DNA from: Carettochelys insculpta
Lineage: Eukaryota; Chordata; Testudines; Carettochelyidae
Reading direction: 5' to 3'
Assembly (NCBI RefSeq): GCF_033958435.1
Contig: NC_134161.1
Span: forward strand, 14,508,001-14,572,000
DNA: 64,000 nt
Part shown: positions 37,271 through 47,345 of the stretch, piece after piece
Layout: the number at the start of each line of letters is the position of its first letter
How positions within the stretch are numbered: position 1 is the stretch's first letter
The notes under the pieces: model-generated
The model's database searches: none
Seen by the model: only the letters and a program-made list of their open reading frames with translations
Told to the model about the DNA's origin: nothing
Position numbers and translations under genes: made by a program

Positions 37271-38593
37271 ACTGCTAGGATGAGCTGTTTATGTAGGGAG
37301 AGGTGTGGGAACCAGGGAATCTCTTCCACAGGGGGCAACTGCCTGGGGCTGTCCTCTCTGTTGGCCTGAGGAGAGAAGCAATGGGCTACTCTGCCATATC
37401 ACCAGGGTTTTGGCATTCAGTGGCTCCCCTCCCAGCCCGCCCAATGGTCTTCCTTCCTCCCCTCTCTGGGCCCTGGCTCTGCCACATCCCTTGCTTCCTT
37501 CTTTCAGGGTGGTGGTTCTCCACTGGGGGGGCGGGCTGGGCCCACAGAAGGCCGCAGGATGGTTTCAGAGGGCCCGCCAAGCGCTGGGGCCCAGGGCAGA
37601 AGGAGGAAGCCCCAGGCTGTGAGGTAGAATTGGGACCCTGAGAGGGACCAGCTGGGGCGGAGGCAGGAAGCCTGAGCAGTTAAGCTCTGCGGGCCCCTTG
37701 GGGTGTGTGGCCAGGGTCCGTGGCCCCACTTGCTACCTCTTAGCGCACCCCCGCTTGGCCCCGCAGCAAGGCAGGTGCTGTGGCACAGGTGGAGAAAGCC
37801 CTGCGGGGGGCGGGGTCCCCAAACTTTGCACTTGTTCCACCCCGCAGCCGCAGGGAGAAGTTTCGGTTCCCGCCAGTTCGCAGCAGCGTCTTTTTCCCCC
37901 GCTCAGCAAAAAGCGGAGCCCTCAGCGCCGCACGCCCCGTCTTTCGACCCCCCCGCGTCCGGCGCTGCCGAGGGGCTCGCAGCCGGGCCCGGCCCCCGCC
38001 AGCCTCGCGCAGCGCTGCGGGAGAGGATTGTCCCGGGCCCGGCTGCGCAAGGCGCCTGGAGGTTGGGGGTGATCTGAGGGCCACAGGTCCCGTTACCCCC
38101 ACACCCCCGCCATGACGGCAGGGGAACAGGCGCCGGCCCCCGCGGCCCCGCCAGCGGGCACGGCCAGGTGGGCTGCGGGGGTCGGAGCCTCTGGGGCGAG
38201 CCTGCCCGCCGCGCCCCCCGCGGCCAGAGCCCGGGAGCGCAGAGCCCAGGCGCGCTGCCCCACCGCGAGCGCCGGCGGGGAGGAGCTGTCTGGGGCAGGG
38301 ACCCAGACCCGCTCCGAGAGCGCCGGGCCGCGCCCCTCCGCCAGCGCCCCCGCGGGGCGCCCGCTTCTCCCAGCCCCACCCCACCGCCAGGCCGGCCGGG
38401 AGCCCACGCCGCGCTCTGGGCGCGCAGTGCCCGGCGAGCGCCACCCACCTCCGCTGCCCGGCCCCCGGAAGACTAGGGCAGCGTGGAAGCGGGATGGGGG
38501 CGGCTGAAGGCGGGAAAAGGAGCCTCCCCCCGGGAGGAGAGACCCGGCTCCCCCGCAGCGCCGCTCCCGGCCCCTCCGCCGGGTTCCTCTTAC

Positions 38594-38611
38594 TTTAATG
38601 GTCCCGTCCAT
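38594..38611 (-). CDS. FLI1: FLI1 first coding exon, codons 1-6 (partial gene)
   Basis: Read on the minus strand, ATG at 38,611-38,609 opens six codons, MDGTIK, followed directly by GTAAGA (38,593-38,588), a good splice donor in phase 0. From knowledge of the family, FLI1 begins with exactly these six residues and its second exon starts at the next codon; the paralogue ERG also has a phase-0 junction after an Ile-Lys pair. FLI1 is a nuclear ETS transcription factor binding GGAA sites in haematopoietic and endothelial cells; its pointed and ETS domains are encoded downstream, beyond base 1. Start context is weak at -3 (T) but has G at +4. The exon sits in a CpG island, and conserved upstream start codons at -41 and -37 independently support the call. 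An in-frame GTG 13 codons upstream extends the ORF but is not needed. The identification rests on a short peptide plus donor, uORF and promoter context. Confidence 0.9.
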
Positions 38612-38652
38612 GGAGAAGAGCGTCCGGCCGAGTCCAGCGCTATTCCACACAT
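38594..38652 (-). promoter_or_regulatory. FLI1 overlapping uORF from AUG -41
   Basis: Counting the A of the FLI1 ATG (38,611) as +1, an ATG lies at 38,652-38,650, exactly -41, out of frame with FLI1. It stays open through the FLI1 start and across the splice donor (19 codons plus 2 nt in this exon), so it must stop in exon 2. Work on human, mouse and avian Fli-1 mRNA, as I recall it, describes conserved overlapping uORFs starting at AUG -41 and GUG -37 that limit cap-dependent scanning and set the ratio of the 51 and 48 kDa isoforms. The identical spacing here argues for the same control. Its start context is weak (T at -3, T at +4). Confidence 0.8.
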
Positions 38653-38684
38653 TGACCCGGTTCGGCTGGCCCCGGCCCCTGCAT
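38640..38684 (-). promoter_or_regulatory. FLI1 short uORF (AUG -73; includes GUG -37), stop at -31
   Basis: ATG at 38,684-38,682 opens 14 codons and ends at TAG 38,642-38,640, 28 nt before the FLI1 start. The GUG at -37 (38,648-38,646) is in this same frame and would give only two codons before the same stop. I recall the second mammalian uORF ending nearer -15, so the stop position appears different here. The -73 AUG has G at -3, a better context than either the -41 AUG or the FLI1 AUG, so scanning ribosomes would probably meet it first. Confidence 0.6.
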
Positions 38685-38761
38685 CCCGGCGCTGGCTGGC
38701 CCGTGCCCCGCGCCCGCGGGCTGCAGCTCTCGCTCGGGCTGGGCGCAGCGGCGCGCGGAGA

Positions 38762-38900
38762 CAGTTAACCGGATGAAACTTGGTTGCTGCTCATTTTGGG
38801 AAGTGAAGTCACTCGAGGAAGAAACCTCCTGTCTCCCCGCCGCTCCTGCCTCCGCCAGGAGCCCCGGAGGCCGGATATTTGCCGGGGGCAGATAAGAGCC
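38762..38900 (-). promoter_or_regulatory. FLI1: FLI1 proximal promoter: ETS, GATA and MYB-like sites
   Basis: Given on the + strand, this short block holds a MYB-like CAGTTA (38,762-38,767), CCGGAT (38,769-38,774), GGAAGTG (38,799-38,805), AGGAAG (38,816-38,821), a second CCGGAT (38,871-38,876) and a GATA site AGATAAG (38,890-38,896). GGAA and CCGGAT are ETS-family cores. Mammalian FLI1 promoters are known to carry ETS and GATA sites used in megakaryocytic, erythroid and endothelial control, including by ETS proteins themselves. The motifs are seen directly; occupancy and the exact start of transcription are inference. Confidence 0.65.
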
Positions 38901-38992
38901 GGGGCAGAACAACAGCGGGCTCGCCCCTAGCGCGCCGGCCAGCGAGCCCCGCGGAGTGCGCCCCGGGAAAGCGGGAAGTTTACTTGAGCATT

Positions 38993-39012
38993 GGGGGGGG
39001 GGGGGGGGGGGG
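38993..39012. repeat. Run of 20 G just upstream of the FLI1 promoter
   Basis: An uninterrupted G run of 20 bases on the + strand (C on the FLI1 sense strand), about 380-400 nt before the FLI1 start codon. Such runs can form G-quadruplex structure and are prone to length change and to sequencing error, so the exact count is uncertain. Confidence 0.9.
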
Positions 39013-42000
39013 CTTCTTCACTGGCTGCAGCCAAGTCGCCTGAGTCACTGAATTTCCAGCGCTGCCCCCAGGTCCGGCGATTAATGCTTTTTCCAGGCGC
39101 AGGCAAAGCGCCGCGCGGGTGGGCGGGGGAGACCGTAACTCGAAGCGTCTGGAGCACACGGCAAGGGCGAGCGATCGAGCGATCTGTCGACGGGGCGCCC
39201 TGTCCCTCTGCCCCGGCCTTCCTCAGGCAGGGGGGCCCGTGGCCCCGGCCAGAGGGAGAACAGCGGCGAGCGGAAGGCAAGGCAGGCCCCGGGAGCCCAC
39301 GGGAACGTGTCCAGCGCCCACTTGCACCCCGCGGCCTTGCGCGGGAGCTGGGCTGTCCGGGGCGCTTTGCAAGGCACGTTTGTGTGCTGCTTTCTCGGCC
39401 CCTCGGAGACACGCCCTGGCGGAGGCGTTGGCGGCTCTGGGGCTCGCTCAAAGCAAGGCCCCGCTCAGATGTCAAACCAGGCGAGGCCAAAGAGTCCCCC
39501 CTCGCTGTTCCCCTCGGCAGTGCTCTGGCCCCGAGGCTCTGCGCCCCAGGCCCCCCGGGAAGCCGGCTCCTTCGCCGCTGGGGGCTCGAGGCTGGGCAAG
39601 AGCAGCCCCGGGTCGGTCACTGACTCAGCGCCAAAGCCACTTCCAGCCCACGCGATCGCGGCGCCGCCCGGCTCCGAGCGGAGCGAGCCCCCCGTGGGCC
39701 GGGAGGAAAGGCCGCCTCGCGCCTCGTCTAGGGAGAGCAGGCGAGAGGCTGCAGATAGCCCGGCCCAGCCCCGAACCCCGCCTGCTCCCGCTCCCAGCAG
39801 TCCCGGCGACGGAGGGGACCCGACCCGACAGACAGACAGAGCCCTCCCGCAGCAAGCCCCCCGCCCCCGCCCCAAGCACGCCGCGCCTCTTTCCTGCGCC
39901 AGCCCCCAAGGTAGAAGCAGCCGGGGGAGACTCAGCTCCGAGGCCGGACGGGCGGGTGAGCTGTGGCGCTGCCACGGCGGGGCTGGTTACCTTCTCCAGC
40001 GCCGTGTCCAGGCTGCCCTGTCCCCCTGACTCTGACTCCAGCCACAGCGGGGGGCAAACATCCACACCTCTCTCCGCATCAATCGCGCCCCCCAGGAACA
40101 AAGCGACCCCCGAGCTCTAGCAGCGGAGCCGCCTCATTAGTACTTTATTTCCCCGGAGCCAAGCAGGGAGCTGCAGCCCCGCTGGCCCCTCCCTCTAACC
40201 CCCCGCCAAATTAGCCTCAGCAGTTCTGCTCAGCGCAGAGACAGGATCAGCCCTGGCGCTGGCTGCGCGCTAGCGACCGTCTCCAGCCTGCAGGGAGGGG
40301 ACCGCCCGCCCCTGTCTGCATTGCAAGCCGGGGGCTGCAGGGGTGTCCCCAGAGAGCTGCACATCTGGATGCTGCTAGCGAGGTCAGGTCCCCCTCTGCC
40401 TAGGGCCACAACAACTGGAGTTCAATTAACAGAACTGGCGGTTAACCCCTTCCTTCCCTCCCGCACGCTTTTCTCAGTCCCCTCCCCTCAAACCAAACAC
40501 CAAGCCCTGTCCCTACCGGGGAGGCGTGAGCTCCAGAACAGCGAGAGGTTAAGGGAATGAATCGCATCCTCCCACAAGCCGACCTGCTCTCCTTGCTGGG
40601 CCACAGTAACACCAGCCTCCGGACAGGAACGGGGGAGGGAAGAGCAGGCAGAGAATTTATACCGTCTCCCCCCGGGCGGTAGAAAGAGCCTACAGCACCC
40701 AACGACCAAGGAAGAGGAGTCCGGGTCTTTAAAGTGAAATGCGGACTGGTCTGCGATGGGCTACGGCCTGGAGAGGACAGACAGGGTGATTCTGAAGGGC
40801 ACAATAATCATCTGAAATGTGCAAAGGGTATTCAAAAACCACCTGAAACCTACAAGCACTGGTTGCGGGTCAGAGACCCATCTCCAGGAGCAGATAAAAG
40901 CTGGCACGCTCGAAAAATCACTTTGGATCCATTTTTTCCACCAATGTAACGCATAACAAATTCGCTGTCTCACACACACTTTAGAGATGTTTGCGGTTCT
41001 CGGGACCTCTGCATTTCACTGCAAAAGAAATTAAATACGTCCCAACTCTTTTCTTAAAAGTGGCTTAAAGAAAATGCGTCGAATTAAAACAGATTCGGGC
41101 ATCACGATAGATTGTATCTGTAATGTACAGACTGTTTTGTGGGCCACTCCCTCCTTCCTTCTGTTTGGGCTTCAAAAAAGTCGCGTTACGATCCCAAGAG
41201 ATAAAATAAGTGATCTTGTAAAACATTAAAACAGACAAGCTGAAAACACTGTTATTCCCCCAAAATAATGTAACAAAAGAAGTTTGGCTTCCTGTCTTTC
41301 TCTAACCCTCTCACCCCAAATCATCTCTAACTTTTGAGAAGAGGCTGCGATATTCATAAATGCGCTTTGCCAAAACTCTGAATCATCCTACAGATTTAAC
41401 AGCTTCAAAGGTGGAAGGAGCAAGGAAGGCGAATATAAAAATAGGATTATAATAAAGGATGTGCTATCCTTAAGGTTGAATATTTTAATGCTCAAAGAAA
41501 CGTACTTTCTTCCCTCTCCCCCAAAACGAAATGCTGGATGCAATTCTGGCAGCGCTCTGGAGCCTTTCATCTGCTCGACTTTTTGGTGCATCATTAGAGT
41601 GAGAAAATAGTTATGATTCATTTCATCAAGTGACTGACACCCGGGACATTATTTGATCTTCGCCCCTACAGTAGTTTTTCCCTTCACCGATTTCAAATGG
41701 TTGCATCGAGGCAGGTTAAATCATTCTACTCCAAAATACGGAGTTAAATGTAGCTCATAAGTTCTGACCTTTTCTATTTCTCATTTCACTGAATCGCAGA
41801 GAGTTCAGCCTGGGGAGGAGGGAGTAACCCTTCTGAAATCAAGGGGACGGGGGGCGGTAGGCACCAGGCAGGGATTTGGCCCATGGTTTTTAACCTACCG
41901 CATCCAGCACGAAAGGAGTTAACGCCGCATTGTACTCCAGAGCCAGTCTCTCTCCTGGGCAGATACCCGCCAATGTGTGTTTTTGTCTTTGGCTCCTGCA

Positions 42001-42061
42001 GAAATATTTTGGCCACAGCTGCAAACTTTGTATGTTTCTTTTACATCTACTTTTCCTTCTA

Positions 42062-42250
42062 AAACAAAAAGCAGTCAAGTAGCACTCTAAAGACTAGCAA
42101 AATAATTTATTAGGTGAGCTTTCGTGGGACGAAGTGGGTCTGTCCCACGACAGCTCACCTAATAAATTATTTTGCTAGTCTTTAGAGTGCTACTTGACTG
42201 CTTTTTGCTTTGCTAGTATATAGACTAGCACGGCTCCCTCTCTGTTATTT
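42062..42250. mobile_element. Penelope-like element forming a 65 bp near-perfect hairpin
   Basis: Arms 42,066-42,130 and 42,142-42,206 are inverted repeats of 65 nt with one mismatch, separated by an 11 nt loop. The arm holds AGCAGTCAAGTAGCACTCTA and ATTTATTAGGTGAGC; the right side continues with TATATAGACTAGCACGGC. Its low divergence marks a recent insertion; it sits between the FLI1 CpG island and the next one. Confidence 0.85.
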
Positions 42251-42289
42251 TTCTTCCAAGGTGGACTAACTCTCGCAGCCCAGGGGGGC

Positions 42290-43110
42290 TGGGCGGTTTA
42301 AAAGCCCGGAGGGCATTAAGGCGTGGAACTCTCTTAGTGCCTGTTGCAAGCACAGTGTCCACCTTGTGTTCTGGTTCAGACGGCACCGTCTGAGCTCATG
42401 AGTCACTCTGGAGCAGAAGGGGTTGGGGGAACGAGGTTTGGTGGAGCTAACAAGAGCGGAGGGCTCCTGGACCTCGGGGGCAATTCCAGGCTCTGTGGCA
42501 CTAACTCCGCCGCAGAATTAAAAGGCCAGGTGTTTGCCACAGCCACCGTCTGCCCGAAGCAGGGACGGAAAGGCAGGCCCAGGGCCCGAGCCCCGGCAAG
42601 ACTCCCATTCGAACCCCGGGGCCACGGTCCTCTCCCCGCTACGGTGCGGGGGTGAAACCGGATTTCTACCCGTGCAACCGACCCGCGGGGTGCAGGACCG
42701 AGCCCCCAGACCCGCCTCTCTTGCTCCAGACGACAAATCTGGGGGGACACAGACAAAGAAGCGCGTGAGGCTCATAACCCCGCAAATAAAGCCGAGCGTC
42801 CTGGAAGCTGCGTGTGTGTGTGGGGGGGGGAGACAGGTAGCTTGGAACTGGCAGCAGAATGGCGCAGAAAGGTGGTTAAACAATCCCGGGGGGGGTCACT
42901 CGAGACCAGTGTCCTCCCTCCCCCCTCTCCCTCCCCCAGTCCTAGAAAAACAAAATCCCGAAGGCCAAACCCGCAGGCTGCGGCGCTGCAGCTCCTGGAG
43001 GCCGGCCCCTCGCTCGGGGCCATCATTAATGCGAGATTTATTTTTATTGGAGAGCCCAGTCTCGTCTGACCTTAGCCAAACACGACTTCAGCTACACCCT
43101 CGATGCGCTT
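42290..43110. promoter_or_regulatory. Second CpG island upstream of FLI1
   Basis: GC- and CpG-rich block about 4 kb upstream of exon 1, directly beyond a Penelope-like hairpin. It grades into single-copy sequence at 43.0-43.9 kb. I find no convincing first exon: there is no strong GTAAGT or GTGAGT donor on the FLI1 strand. It may be an alternative promoter, an enhancer with CpG-rich core, or the start of a non-coding transcript. Confidence 0.6.
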
Positions 43111-44904
43111 GAATGGAACAGACGAGTCCTGACTTCTCTTCGGGCGTCCGCGCCTGCTTTGAATTTGCGCCTCAGGCTGCAGACAGTTGGAGAGGTGAAG
43201 AAAAGAGGCAAAGCTTCCACCCCCCCCAGCACCCCCTTTTCACAGCGGGGTGGGGGGGTACAGAGGAGGCGACAACAATATTTTATATCTTATCTTCAGA
43301 GACCACAGAGATTTTGTCATTGCAGGCTGGGCTAGAAGAGCGGCCAGTGTCCTAGGAGGCTTGTTTTCCCCGGTGCTCCGGGCTGGAAAAGCAGGAGGCT
43401 GGATATATACCCTGTGCCCCAGGATAAACACTCTTTCCAAACCCACCCCTTGTTGCAATTTAAAGGGTCCCTTTAAGCCCCAGAGCGAAAGAAAGCAGGG
43501 AAATTCTCTCTCTCTCTCTCTCCTCCCAACTTTCCTATCTTGCAGGGTCAAAGAACAAGCTGGAAGTCGAAATGGGCTCCAATAAAAGCCAGGCGTAAAA
43601 CAAGAATCAAACGCTTCAGCACCCAAGACACGAACCAAACCCCGGGAAAAGTGTAACACATTGCCACGGTGCTGCCTCAAGAGAGGAGCAGAAGAAGAGG
43701 AAACCATTGGCATGGGCTTGTATGAATCAACATTTGATGCCACAGGAGTTCCCCTCCAGCGTCTATGTTCATGCAGCACCCGCATGGAAGCTCTTAAACC
43801 GACTTCAAACACATCCACAGCTGCAGCCTTGTTGCAATTCCCAGTTTTCCTAGAGAATATCTGTTCCGGTCCTTCTAGGGGTAATTGGGGGAACATGACA
43901 ACTTCTGTTGGAAACGAGTGGTTTTAAAAACCGATGCAATGATCGAGAGTCTCTGAAGGGCGTTGCATTTCTCCTCTCCCTGCTACTCAGTTTCTGTACC
44001 AGTTCTTAACAGTCTGCTGCCATTTCTCTTTCCTCTATCTGATTGTACTCCCAGCACAAATCTCTCTGAACACTGGTAGGAAACATTCCATTTTCAGTCC
44101 AGACACCTAGCTCTCTAATACAACGAATTCCAACTACCCTATTTTCCCTTATGAGGTTAATTTGGCGTGATCCCCCCAGAAAGTTTCCTTTTGCAAAAGT
44201 TTTTAAATGATGAATTGTCTTGCAGGCTGTCCCAGCAATACGCTTTGACTACTGCTATGGAGCAGGAAATGATAACATGTCAATGTCAGTGTTTGTCAAT
44301 AGCCTTAATATTTTCCTCTCCAATTAAAATGCCAGTGTTTTGGCCATCAAAAATTCTCGTTGGGTTTCTTGTAAACCCTCCAGGCAGGGTGAAACCAAGA
44401 ACAAACCAAATATTGTTTCCATCCACCCAGACTGTTTTGCCTCTATGAATATGCTTCTTTGTATAAGACCAAAAACATTACGGCTGTATGAGGTTTTTTT
44501 AAGCTAAAACTCCTGCACTTAAACTGTGGTTCTTTCCCCTGCATCTCGTTCAGAGTGGGGCGATTTCCCTTTTTCAGCTTGCTTAAAATGGGAGTCCCAT
44601 TTTGTGTGCAAATGTCTGTGGTGGAATATGCATGATGGCTTTGTTCAAATTTCATGTCTGCCCAGGACAGAGGTGGAAAAAGTGCTTTCCGAGGAAGAAC
44701 CAGAGCTCACTGCTTGCAAATGGTTGTTTTGCAACAAATGGAAGATACCTTTTGGACAGCCAGATATGGACTGGTCTGAAATTTGACCAAGCTGTCTCTG
44801 CAGCAGGTGATGGGTGACAGTAGTTTGCTGTGCCCGGTTGAAACCAAGAGTATAACCAAATACTAGATGATCAAGGAGTTTTGCTCACAACAACCTGAAA
44901 TGCA

Positions 44905-45085
44905 TGTGGTTGGAGCACTGGCTGTTGGGAACTTGGGCTTGGTTCCCTGCTCTGCCACAGACTTCCTGGGTGACCTTGGTCAAGTCATTTAGTCTCGTTG
45001 TGCCTCAGTTTCCTACCAGTAAAATGGGGATAAGAGTGCTTCTTTCCTGCCTTGCGTGCTGTGGATAACACATTAGACATGCTTT
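44905..45085 (+). repeat. tRNA-derived SINE
   Basis: GGTTGGAGCACTGGCTGTTG, GGTGACCTTGGTCAAGTCAT, GTGCCTCAGTTTCC and GTAAAATGGGGATAAGAGTG. Confidence 0.75.
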
Positions 45086-46289
45086 GATATCTACTGAGGA
45101 AAAGTGCTCAATGTGAACTGAGCATTTATATTAATCCTGTGTATGTGCATTTTCCTTCTATGTCCTGGAAAGTGCACAGAAATACCCTGGAAAGTGGAGC
45201 TTGCCTTTTAAATGTGGAAACACAAACTCCACAGAATGCTGGAGCCAGGCCAAGTGTGAAGATGTGTCATTTCTTCAGCAATTCTGAAACATCACATTTT
45301 GCAGGAGGAAATTGTTCCTATTAACTCACCCCCAATATTGGCTTGTGCCGCAGCAATCCCCAGAAGGGATCATGGTAATGTGGTCTGACCTCCTCACATA
45401 GTTCTCTGCTCCATGATTCCTGCAGCAAGCCCACATAGGCAGTCCCGGGAGTGGGAACTGCTGTCCAGACCCCTATTCCTCTCAACCTCAGTTATCTCCA
45501 ACAATGGAGGGAATATTGGCCACCTGTGTGACCCAATCAAATCTAGGCCTTGCCTGGTGCATGTGTGGAGCGGGGCGGGGGGGGGGTGGGAAGAAGAAAT
45601 ACAGAATACAGCAGTAAAAAGCTACTCTTGCCCTGTTTCCACAATCCCATAAGATGATCACAAACAGAGCGGAAGGGGAATAAATGCCAGGGTTCAGTGA
45701 AGCCATACGGCCTTGGGAAGAATTGGGAAAATCAGTACAGAGAGGGCATATTGCTTTGCTTATAGTCTTAATACTTTCCATACCCACCCAGTTAAGACCC
45801 AGTTCTCATTCCAATGCTCTCTTTTTTTTAAATTTAATCTTCCAATTTACACTACACAGTTCATTCTCTAAAGTTAAGTACTTATGTTTAGATGAGATTA
45901 GCACACACTGATGTACACTGCAGATTATTCAGGGTTTGTAGATCAGCAAGTACACTAATGGTAGAAGGGAGAGATCTGCGTATACACATTTGTTTCGTTC
46001 TGTTGAAGAAAACTATGGGGAACTATACTTAGTTTACAGTAATCACGCTTGCCTGCTCCTTTATCATGAGCTGGCCCATCACGATGGTTTGATCCCGTGC
46101 TCAGATATGCATAAGTCATCATGAATACAGAGGACATAAATAGCTAAATTTGTTAAGTCTGTGTACTCAAGCTATGTGAATTCAGGGGAGGGGGGCTAGG
46201 GGGTGGGAAAGCCATTCAGCCAGGCACCATAGGTGTTGTGGAAGCAACATAAAAATAGATCATAGAAATATCTGAAATTTGGTAGTCTG

Positions 46290-46550
46290 TGCTTACACCA
46301 GACCATAAGATTGACCTGCTCAGGGTCAATCTTCCACAGTTTGATTTCATTCATCTACTAGGGACACATGAAATTGACCTCTCAGGGGGTCACAAGACAT
46401 GAGGAGTAAGGGAGGTGGATGGGAGAAACTCTCCCGTCAACCTTCTTCAGTGTAGATGGCCAGGTAAGTTGAGTATAGATATGTCGATTCTAGCTATGCA
46501 ATTGCTGTAGTGAGAATTGCATACCTGCAATTGACTTTCTTTCCCTAGGG
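46290..46550. mobile_element. MITE family A copy
   Basis: GTGCTTACACCAGACC at left with TCAGGGTCAATCTTCC, then GTGTAGATGGCCAGGTAAGT and CTAGCTATGCAATTGCTGTA at right. Confidence 0.8.
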
Positions 46551-47139
46551 TGGGCATAGTCATGAGCTAGGTGAATGAAAACTTCATGTGCCCTTTCCCA
46601 TGCTTAGCACAGTCCCGCTTCCCCACTTCAAATGGTGGAAGGGAAAAAGAGGTGCTTTGCAACGTAGCCCAAAGCTTTTTGTAGGTAGGATAATTTGGAC
46701 CAAGGATGGGGAGGAGAGCAAATTCCATAGCCATAGGATGCTTTCAGGGAACTCCCTGCCACCAGTTCATTCCAATGTATGCCAAGGGAGCTCCAGCTGG
46801 GATATTTAACAACAGGACACTTTGCTTCGTGCACAAAGGGATAAAGTCCAGACACTGTTAGTTAAGCAACTTTATAAAAAAAAAATCTATCTTTGCTTTT
46901 CTCCTCCTCCCGCATCGCCCCAGTGACCAAAAGACAATGGGGGCTTTGCCAATTTATTGAAATAAGTCTCCCAACCTTTTCTGTGAAGTAAGAACAACGT
47001 AATTTCCATTTTCCAGTGAGATGAAATGAGAGGCAATAAATACCCAAGGGCTACAGAACTCAGAACCTTCTTGTACCCCCAGACCAGCCCCCAAAAGGCT
47101 CTTTGGGAGATCAGAAAACAATAGATCACTATCTAATAG

Positions 47140-47345
47140 TAATACCTGGCTCTTACATAGCACTTGTTATCAGATCTCAAAGTGCCCCATACCTTTGTGT
47201 TACACTGGGAACACCAAAGCACACAGAGAAAAAGTGGCTTGCTCAAGCCAACCCAGGAGACCAGTGACCAAGCAAGAAACAGAACTCAAGTCTCTTGAAA
47301 CCAACACCAGTGTGCTAGCCAGTCGGCCACACTGCCTCCCTTGCA
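47140..47345. repeat. MIR-like SINE
   Basis: CTTACATAGCACTTGTTATC, GTGGCTTGCTCAAGCCAACC and GCCAGTCGGCCACACTGCC. Confidence 0.6.

Larger units (their letters stand above)
1..38593 (-). other. FLI1: FLI1 intron 1 (5' portion; incomplete)
   Basis: Everything to the left of the exon 1 donor is read as intron 1. No stretch matches FLI1 exon 2 (the residues following MDGTIK), so the acceptor lies beyond base 1 and the intron exceeds 38.5 kb. A very long first intron fits FLI1 in mammals, where it is tens of kilobases. The interval is filled by the repeats listed below and by single-copy sequence in which I see no coding exon. Confidence 0.75.
38594..38860 (-). other. FLI1: FLI1 exon 1 with 5'UTR (5' boundary estimated)
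   Basis: The 3' edge is fixed by the donor at 38,593. The 5' edge is not visible in sequence: there is no clear TATA box, as expected for a CpG-island promoter, so about 38,860 is only a guess from the usual few-hundred-base leader. The leader is GC-rich near the start codon and contains upstream start codons at 38,684, 38,652 and 38,648 (GUG). Joined to exon 2, the -41 frame continues past the FLI1 start into the next exon. Confidence 0.6.
37300..40330. promoter_or_regulatory. CpG island over FLI1 promoter and exon 1
   Basis: Base composition changes sharply to GC- and CpG-rich, densest at about 37.74-40.13 kb, around the FLI1 exon. Stop codons are rare in such sequence, which explains long overlapping open frames on both strands (up to about 333 codons at 39,119-40,120). 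None shows a recognisable domain or consistent splice signals, so I do not call them genes. The island extends well on both sides of exon 1 and could also host antisense or divergent non-coding transcripts; humans have an antisense lncRNA (SENCR) from FLI1 intron 1, but nothing here identifies its counterpart. Confidence 0.85.

Noticed and set aside
37740..38448. Minus-strand frames of 181-234 codons beside FLI1 exon 1
   Set aside because: They lie downstream of the exon 1 donor, in intron 1, within the CpG island. Low stop frequency explains them.
37300..38590. Antisense SENCR-type lncRNA exon
   Set aside because: Position would suit the human antisense RNA, but I see no sequence feature that identifies it and the human RNA is poorly conserved.
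1..38593. FLI1 exon 2 within the window
   Set aside because: I searched the minus-strand frames for the residues that follow MDGTIK and for an acceptor before them; nothing fits, so exon 2 must be beyond base 1.
38093..38650. 185-codon minus-strand frame that includes MDGTIK
   Set aside because: It begins at a GTG and reads straight through the splice donor at 38,593. The real product leaves this frame at the donor, so only the six codons are kept.
39119..40120. 333-codon + strand open frame in the CpG island
   Set aside because: Composition-driven: several long frames overlap on both strands, all rich in Pro, Arg, Ala and Gly, with no domain or splice logic, directly upstream of the FLI1 promoter.
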